From: Myxococcales bacterium
GTDB lineage: Bacteria; Myxococcota_A; Polyangia; Polyangiales; Polyangiaceae
Direction of reading: 5' to 3'
DNA length: 32,431 nucleotides
Assembly: GCA_016212965.1 (NCBI GenBank)
Contig: JACRDA010000395.1
Coordinates: 1 to 32,431 of the forward strand
Shown: positions 23,739-29,459 of the stretch, in pieces
How positions within the stretch are numbered: position 1 is the stretch's first letter
Layout: each line of letters begins with the position of its first letter
The notes under the pieces: generated by a model
Told to the model about the DNA's origin: nothing
Databases searched by the model: none
The model's input: the letters and a program-made list of their open reading frames with translations, nothing else
Made by a program: the position numbers and the translations under genes

Positions 23739-26009
23739 TCACCCCGCGCGGCGCCGCCTCGGCAGGGGGCGCGCGAGCGGAGCCGGGCCGGGCCGCGCGG
23801 GCGTCGACCCGGGGCAGGCGACCGCGGGAGCGTCCGTCCAGTCGAACTGCCGCGCGCCGTCGATCGAGATGTGGCCCCAGTCGGAGGTGGCGTCGTCGCG
23901 CACGACGAGGCGCACGCGGCGACCCGCGAGGTCGCCGAGTGGCTGCACGACCTCGATGAAGGAGTCGTGGCCGTACCCGGTCCACGCCGCGACCACCGCC
24001 TCGCCGTCGTCCACGAGCTCGACGCGCAGCCGCTCGGGGTCGTGTCCGCCGGCGACGAGGAAGCGCAGGTGGCTCGCGCTCACGTCGAGCCACGGGCCGC
24101 GCCAGACGCCCGTCGCCGCGTCGCGGGCGTCCGGATGGTACGAGGTGAGGAAGTCGGCCCCTTCGGCGCCGCGGGTCTCGAGCCCCGAGGCCGCCCCGCC
24201 GGACTCGCCCTCGAAGCTCGTGCCCTCCCACTCGGCGTCGGGCCGCGGTTCGGAGGGCTCGAAGCCGAGCCCGTCCCCCACGGCGCTCCGCACGCGCCGC
24301 GGCTCGCCGCAGTGGTTGACCAGGAACACCTCCATGCGCTTGCTGTGCGGCGGGACCGGATCGGCGTACTCCGGGAACGCGAAGGTCGCGAGCCGCTCGA
24401 GCGTGAAGCGGCCCTTCGGGTCGCGCCGCGGCAGGCGATCGAAGCCGTTGTCGAGCGACACGTAGATCGACGGTCGCGCCTCGGCGACGAGGCCGGCGTT
24501 GTCGCGCGCTTGCCGGAACCGCAGGACGTTCGGGTCGAGCACGCCCCCGAGATCGACGGAGCCGAGGCCGGAGACGTAGCGCAGCACGCCGATGTCGAAG
24601 CTCGCCACCGACGGGTGCCGCAGCTCGCTCGCGTGCGCGCCGAGCCAGCTCGCGGTCGCGGTGTGGACGGCCGCGAGCTGCGCGCAGTTCGACGCGTAGA
24701 TCCCCGCCCAGGTGCCGACGCCGAGCAGCTCGAGGCAGAGCGCGTGGCCCGCGAGCCATGCGACCGGCGCCCCGAGCAGGAGCGTCCGGGCCGGGGCGCC
24801 GCGGCGCGTGGTGGCGCCGCGCAGCGTGCTCCAGGCGACGTGCAGGGCGAGCGCCGTCAACGGCACCACGAGCGCGGAGCACAGCACGAGGAGAGGCGCG
24901 AAGTAGCGCAGGTGGTGATAGGCCGTGCGGAAGGTGAGCACGTAGGCGAGCGTCTGGACGAGGGCGCCACCGAGCAGGCCCGCGGTCGCGAGCTGTGCGT
25001 CGCCGAGCCCCGCGCCGCGCCGGCGCAGGAGTCGGTAGGCGACGGCGCAGCCGAGGACGAGCGCCGCGGGGGCGAGGACCCGGAGCTCGAGCTGCCAGCC
25101 CTCGAGGAAGTTGTCGAGGTAGTCCCGATCCACGCGGTAGAGGAAATCGAGCGCCGCGGACGGGCTCGGGCTCGTCGGCACGAAGGTCGCGCCCTTCGCG
25201 GCGGACGACGTCGGCAAGAGGCTCCCGGCGAGGGCGAGGTGGTAGCCGAGCTGCAGCGCGAGGCCCGCGAGCGGCACGAGGGCCCAGCCGAGCCGGCCCC
25301 GCGGGCGGCGACGCGACACCAGCATGAGGAGCGGCACGCCGGCGAGCCACACCACCGTCTCGACGCGCAGCCAGAGCATGAGGAGACCGAAGAGGGCGAG
25401 TCGCCCGTCGATCACCCGGCGTGCCTGCAGCCGGTGCACGAAGGCCATGACCACCGCCACGGTCGGGATGGCTTCCATGCCCGAGAGCGTGAGCCACAGC
25501 ACGTTGCCGTTGGCCGCGACGAGCAGCGCGCCGGCGTAGGGCCACAGTCGCCGGCCGACCAGGCTCTCGGGGAGCACGTGGCGGCCGAATGCGATCGTCA
25601 GGTGGAGGATCCACGCCAGCGCGAAGATGCCGCAGAGAAGCAGCACGGTGGGGGTGTGCAGCCCGAGCTTCTCGCTCGCCGCGCAGAGCAGGGTCCACGC
25701 CCAGGACGAGCTTCCCGTGTCGGGCTGGTCGCCATGGAACGAGAGCCAGCTGCCCCAGTGCAGATGCTTGCCGTACGCCATGTGGATGTAGGCGTCGTCG
25801 AGCGGCAAGGTCGCGTGGCGGAACGCGCCGAAGGCGAGGCACGCCGCGAAGGCCAGCGTCAGGGCGAAGAGGCGATCGAAGAGCCCCTCCGCCCGCACCC
25901 GCGCACGCACGTAGGCGGAGGCGCGCCGAACGAGCGACGCCCGGCGCGCGCGCTCCTCCGAGCACGAGGCTACGTCGCCGGCTGGCTGGGTCTCGGCTCG
26001 AGCGTTCAC
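23739..26009 (-). CDS. Membrane GT-C-like glycosyltransferase with C-terminal beta domain
   Basis: This 756-residue protein has about ten hydrophobic helices between residues 45 and 440. After the first helix comes LPLDDAYIHMAYGKHL, with Asp71-Asp72 in the position of the catalytic acidic pair of GT-C transferases, which use polyprenyl-phosphate sugars at the membrane. A soluble part (about 445-570) includes SFDIGVLRYVSG and GVLDPNVLRFRQ, as in related transferases where a loop follows the membrane region. The last 150 residues look like a carbohydrate-binding-like beta domain (LRFLVAGGHDPERLRVEL, SDWGHISIDGARQFDW). The start is a GTG. The substrate is unknown. No neighbouring gene makes polyprenyl-sugars or glycans, so the acceptor cannot be inferred from context. 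Confidence 0.8.
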   Translation of the reverse strand: MNARAETQPAGDVASCSEERARRASLVRRASAYVRARVRAEGLFDRLFALTLAFAACLAFGAFRHATLPLDDAYIHMAYGKHLHWGSWLSFHGDQPDTGSSSWAWTLLCAASEKLGLHTPTVLLLCGIFALAWILHLTIAFGRHVLPESLVGRRLWPYAGALLVAANGNVLWLTLSGMEAIPTVAVVMAFVHRLQARRVIDGRLALFGLLMLWLRVETVVWLAGVPLLMLVSRRRPRGRLGWALVPLAGLALQLGYHLALAGSLLPTSSAAKGATFVPTSPSPSAALDFLYRVDRDYLDNFLEGWQLELRVLAPAALVLGCAVAYRLLRRRGAGLGDAQLATAGLLGGALVQTLAYVLTFRTAYHHLRYFAPLLVLCSALVVPLTALALHVAWSTLRGATTRRGAPARTLLLGAPVAWLAGHALCLELLGVGTWAGIYASNCAQLAAVHTATASWLGAHASELRHPSVASFDIGVLRYVSGLGSVDLGGVLDPNVLRFRQARDNAGLVAEARPSIYVSLDNGFDRLPRRDPKGRFTLERLATFAFPEYADPVPPHSKRMEVFLVNHCGEPRRVRSAVGDGLGFEPSEPRPDAEWEGTSFEGESGGAASGLETRGAEGADFLTSYHPDARDAATGVWRGPWLDVSASHLRFLVAGGHDPERLRVELVDDGEAVVAAWTGYGHDSFIEVVQPLGDLAGRRVRLVVRDDATSDWGHISIDGARQFDWTDAPAVACPGSTPARPGPAPLARPLPRRRRAG

Positions 26010-26221
26010 TGCGGCCTCACGTCACCGAGCCGCTCCGCAAGACCCGTGCCGACCGAGCGGGCTGCCGCCGAGCGTCGGATCGGCGATTTCGCGGCCCCGC
26101 GGCGATCGAACTGGCACACAGTGACACAGCTGGCGCACGCTGCGTCCCGATCGGTCGGCGCTCGGGAATCGCGCCTGCGACCGGCGCGTTCGACCGTGCT
26201 GGGTCATCCTGCGACGAGACC

Positions 26222-28810
26222 ATGTGCCCCCGTCGGCCGTTCGCGCTCCTGCTTGCCTTCGCGCCAGCCGCCTGTCGCGCCGATGCCGGCAGCGCCGAGG
26301 CGGGCGCGAGGCCGGCCGAGCCGCGCTCCGCCGCGCCCGCGTCCGCGTCTGCGTCCGCTTCGGGCGCCTTCGCGCCGGCCGCCTCGAGCTCCCCGGCTCC
26401 GCTCGAGCCGCCGCTCCCCGCCGCGGGCCGACTGCTCCCGGACGCGCCTCCCGAGGCGGTGGGCCTCGATCCGGGCGAGCTCGGCGCGATCGACGCGGCC
26501 GTGGCCGACGCGATCGGGCGCGGCGAGGTGCCCGGCGCGGTCGTGCTCGTCGCGCGCCACGGCCAGGTCGCCTTCCGCCGGGCCTATGGCGCGCTCGCGG
26601 TCGAGCCCGAGCGCGAGCCCATGCGCGACGACGCCGTCTTCGACCTCGCCTCGCTCACGAAGCCCTTCGCGACGGCGCTCGCCCTGCTCGCCCTGGTCGA
26701 CGACGGCGCGCTCGCGCTCGGCACGCGCGTCGGCAAGCTCCTGCCGGAGCTCGACGGCACGCCGGCGGGTGCGCCGACCGTCGAGCAGCTGCTGCTGCAC
26801 ACCGGTGGCTACCCGGTCGGCGCGGCGCCTGCGGACCTCGAGCGCGGGCTCGCCCACGGCCTCGCGGTGCTCGCGTCCCGCGCCCGCGCGGGGAGCGCGA
26901 GCTTCGCGGCGCCGGGGAGCGCCTTCGAGTACAGCGACCTCGGCTACGTCGTGCTCGGCGCCGTCGTCGAGCGCGTGGCGCGCGAGCCGCTCGAGGCGTT
27001 CGTGTCGAGCCGGCTTTACGCGCGCCTCGGCCTGCGCGACACGGGCTTCCGGCGCTTCCGTTCCGTCGACGCGCTCGACTGCCCGAGCCCGACCGCACGC
27101 GACCTCGCGCGCCTCGTCCCGACCGAGCGGCGTGGGCCGGCGTTCCTGCGCGGCGAGGTGCACGACCCACTCGCCTACGCGCTCGGCGGCGTCGCCGGCC
27201 ACGCGGGGCTCTTCGCGACCGCCGACGACGTTGCGGCGCTCGCGCAGGCGGTCCTCGACGGCGGCGCGCTGCGCGGGGGCGCGCCCGGGAGCGGACGGAT
27301 CCTCTCCGAGCGGCAGGCGCGCGAGATGACGCGTCCGCGCGCGGTCCCGGGCGGCAAGCGGGCGCTCGGCTGGGACGTCGACACGAAGTACTCGGGCGCG
27401 CGGGGCGGCGCGTTTCCGGTCGGAGGCTTCGGGCACACGGGCTTCACCGGCACGAGCGTGTGGGCCGACCGCGCGAGCGACACGCTCGTCGTCGTGCTCG
27501 CGAGCCGCCTCCATCCGGCCGGCAAGGGCGACGCCGGCCCGCTGCGACGCCGCGTGGCGACGCTCGTCGGGCGCGCTCTCCGAGCCGAGGCGGCGCCAGC
27601 CGGTCGCGCACCCGCCTCGAGCGCGCTGCCGGCCGGAGGCTCGTCCGTCGGCGCGGCGGCCGCGCCGGGCCCGCCGCCGCGCGTGCGGACCGGCATCGAC
27701 GTGCTCGAGCGCGAGGGCTTCGAGCGCTTGCGCGGTCGACGCGTGGGCCTGCTCACGCACCTGCCCGCGGCGGCCGGCGGCGGGCGCACGACGCTCGCGC
27801 TCCTCGCGCACGCGCCCGAGGTCGAGCTCGTGCGGCTGTTCGCACCCGAGCACGGCCTCGACGCGCGCGGCGACGGCGCCGTCGCCTCGGGGCGCGAGCC
27901 CACGACGGGGCTGCCGCTCGTCGGCCTCTACGGAGCGCACGACCGGCCGAGCGCCGCGGAGCTCGCCGGCCTCGACGTGCTCGTCGTCGATCTCGTGGAC
28001 GTGGACGCGCGCTTCTACACCTACCTCGCGACCCTCACGTACGCGCTCGAGGCCGCGGCGTCGGCGGGCGTGCCGGTCCTCGTGCTCGATCGCCCGAGCC
28101 CGGGCGGCGGGCTCGACCCGGAGGGGCCGCACACGGAGCCGGGCCGAGAGGCCTTCGTGGCGCCGCACCGGCTGCCCGTGCGCCCCGCGCTCACCTTGGG
28201 CGAGCTCGCGCGCCTGCTCTGCGCCGAGCGCCGGCTCGCGTGCCGCCTCGATGTCGTCGCCGCGGAGGGCTGGAGTCGCGGCCTGCGCTTCTCGGACACC
28301 GGCCTGCCGTGGCGTGCTCCCTCTCCGGCCCTGCCGAGCGCGGAGGCGGCGCTGCTCTACCCGGGCGTCGGCCTGCTCGAGCTGACGAACGTGAGCGTCG
28401 GCCGCGGCACCGACCGGCCCTTCGCGCTCGTCGGCGCGCCGTGGATCGACGGGCCGGCGCTCGCCGCGGCGCTCGGCCCGGTGCCCGGCCTGCGCGTCGA
28501 GGCGACGCGCTTCACGCCGCGCGGCACGGGCGCCCTCGTGCACCACGCCGGGCAGACGTGTGGCGGCATCGCGCTCGAGGTGACGGACGCCGCTGCGCTC
28601 CGCCCCGTGCGTCTCGGCATCGCGCTCGCGGCCGCGCTCGTCGGCCTCCACGGCCCGCGCTTCGAGATCGAGCGCATGGACGTGCTCCTGCGGCACGCGC
28701 CGACGCTCGCGCTCCTGCGCCAGGGCGCCTCGCCCGACGCCATCGTGGCGAGCTGGGCGCCGGAGCTCGAGGCTTTCGAAGCGCGCCGGGCGCCGTTTCT
28801 GCTGTACTGA
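26222..28810 (+). CDS. Fusion of beta-lactamase-fold hydrolase and NamZ (DUF1343) exo-N-acetylmuramidase
   Basis: This 862-residue exported protein starts at the ATG after a GACGAG site. Its signal peptide ends at APAAC (Cys18, weak lipobox), followed by an Ala/Ser/Pro linker to about 65. Residues about 70-455 are a class C beta-lactamase/penicillin-binding-protein-like hydrolase, with SLTK (Ser144, Lys147), YSD (237-239, the usual Y-x-N position) and HTG (405-407). Residues about 488-862 are a DUF1343 domain, with RRVGLLTH, FAPEHGL, VDVDARFYTYLATL, DRPSPGGG and TNVSVGRGT. In Bacillus subtilis the muramyl amidase AmiE (beta-lactamase fold) and NamZ are encoded by separate genes of one operon with NagZ. 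Here both activities may sit on one chain, acting on MurNAc-containing wall fragments in the periplasm or outside. The Asp in YSD and Ala in VDVDA are unusual family variants. Confidence 0.9.
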   Translation: MCPRRPFALLLAFAPAACRADAGSAEAGARPAEPRSAAPASASASASGAFAPAASSSPAPLEPPLPAAGRLLPDAPPEAVGLDPGELGAIDAAVADAIGRGEVPGAVVLVARHGQVAFRRAYGALAVEPEREPMRDDAVFDLASLTKPFATALALLALVDDGALALGTRVGKLLPELDGTPAGAPTVEQLLLHTGGYPVGAAPADLERGLAHGLAVLASRARAGSASFAAPGSAFEYSDLGYVVLGAVVERVAREPLEAFVSSRLYARLGLRDTGFRRFRSVDALDCPSPTARDLARLVPTERRGPAFLRGEVHDPLAYALGGVAGHAGLFATADDVAALAQAVLDGGALRGGAPGSGRILSERQAREMTRPRAVPGGKRALGWDVDTKYSGARGGAFPVGGFGHTGFTGTSVWADRASDTLVVVLASRLHPAGKGDAGPLRRRVATLVGRALRAEAAPAGRAPASSALPAGGSSVGAAAAPGPPPRVRTGIDVLEREGFERLRGRRVGLLTHLPAAAGGGRTTLALLAHAPEVELVRLFAPEHGLDARGDGAVASGREPTTGLPLVGLYGAHDRPSAAELAGLDVLVVDLVDVDARFYTYLATLTYALEAAASAGVPVLVLDRPSPGGGLDPEGPHTEPGREAFVAPHRLPVRPALTLGELARLLCAERRLACRLDVVAAEGWSRGLRFSDTGLPWRAPSPALPSAEAALLYPGVGLLELTNVSVGRGTDRPFALVGAPWIDGPALAAALGPVPGLRVEATRFTPRGTGALVHHAGQTCGGIALEVTDAAALRPVRLGIALAAALVGLHGPRFEIERMDVLLRHAPTLALLRQGASPDAIVASWAPELEAFEARRAPFLLY

Positions 28811-28814
28811 GGAG

Positions 28815-28978
28815 TTCTCAGTTTCCAGTTGTCAGTTTTCAGTTGTCGGTTGTCCGTCCCGATCACGACAACTGGCGGAAGTCGATCGCCTTCGGTTCCC
28901 GGCCCGAGAGTGGCCCATCGCGCCGAGCCGACGCCTCGGAGCCTCTCGAGCCGACAACTGACGACTGACGACTGACGA
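28815..28978. repeat. Inverted arrays of 7-bp repeats
   Basis: The gap between two convergent genes is largely repeat. Six degenerate heptamers of form TTNTCAG run from 28815 to 28856 (TTCTCAG, TTTCCAG, TTGTCAG, TTTTCAG, TTGTCGG, TTGTCCG). Four heptamers in the opposite orientation lie at 28951-28978 (CCGACAA, then three perfect CTGACGA). The arms contain a perfect 11-base inverted pair, TCAGTTGTCGG (28839-28849) and CCGACAACTGA (28951-28961). An inner pair is CCAGTTGTC (28825-28833) and GACAACTGG (28867-28875). The arms are noticeably less GC-rich than the core between them. It may serve as a bidirectional terminator or be an intergenic mobile repeat. Confidence 0.8.
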
Positions 28979-28981
28979 CTT

Positions 28982-29395
28982 TCAGCCCTTGGCCGAGAGC
29001 GCCACGAAGTCGCCCTCGGTCAGGATGCCGACGAGCTTGTCGCCGTCGAGGACGGGCAGGCAGCCGACCTTGCGCTCGACCATGACGCGCGCCGCCTCGG
29101 CGAGGGGCGCGTCGGGGCGCGTCGTCACGAGGTCGCTGCTCATCACGTCCTTGACGAGCAAGGTGTCGAGGATCTTCTGCTGGGCGTGCTTGCCGTAGCC
29201 GAGCGCGTTGGCGAGGGCGCCGCGGAAGAGGTCGCGCTGGCTCACGACGCCCACGACGAGGCCGTCCTCGTCGAGCACGGGCATGTGCCGGATGCGCTCG
29301 AGCTGCATGACCCGGTCGGCGATCGACAGCGAGTCGTTGCGCTCGAGGGTCTTGACTTCGCGGCTCATCAGGTCCCGGACCAAGGAGGGAGTCAT
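28982..29395 (-). CDS. Two-CBS-domain protein
   Basis: This 137-residue cytoplasmic protein consists almost entirely of a CBS pair (Bateman module). CBS1 spans about 8-62 (VRDLMSREVKTLERNDSLS, HMPVLDEDGLVVGVVSQRDL). CBS2 spans about 82-135 (VKDVMSSDLVTTRPDAPL, CLPVLDGDKLVGILTEGDF). Such modules bind adenosine nucleotides or SAM and act as energy sensors. There is no attached effector domain, so it must act on a partner. The ATG at 29395 has GGAG a few bases upstream; another ATG at 29400 is immediately stopped. It is divergent from the pyruvate:ferredoxin oxidoreductase gene, 64 bases away, which makes shared regulation possible. Confidence 0.9.
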   Translation of the reverse strand: MTPSLVRDLMSREVKTLERNDSLSIADRVMQLERIRHMPVLDEDGLVVGVVSQRDLFRGALANALGYGKHAQQKILDTLLVKDVMSSDLVTTRPDAPLAEAARVMVERKVGCLPVLDGDKLVGILTEGDFVALSAKG

Positions 29396-29459
29396 GTCAT
29401 CTCCGAGAGGGTGTTGCCCCGTGGCCCACCGTGCTTAAGTCCAGCCGAGGTTTTTCTCA

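Noticed and set aside
26111..26138. Possible sigma-54 promoter (TGGCACACAG..., CTGGCGCACGCTGC) upstream of the NamZ fusion
   Set aside because: The GG and GC elements are not ten bases apart in either candidate, and the -12 TTGC element is absent.
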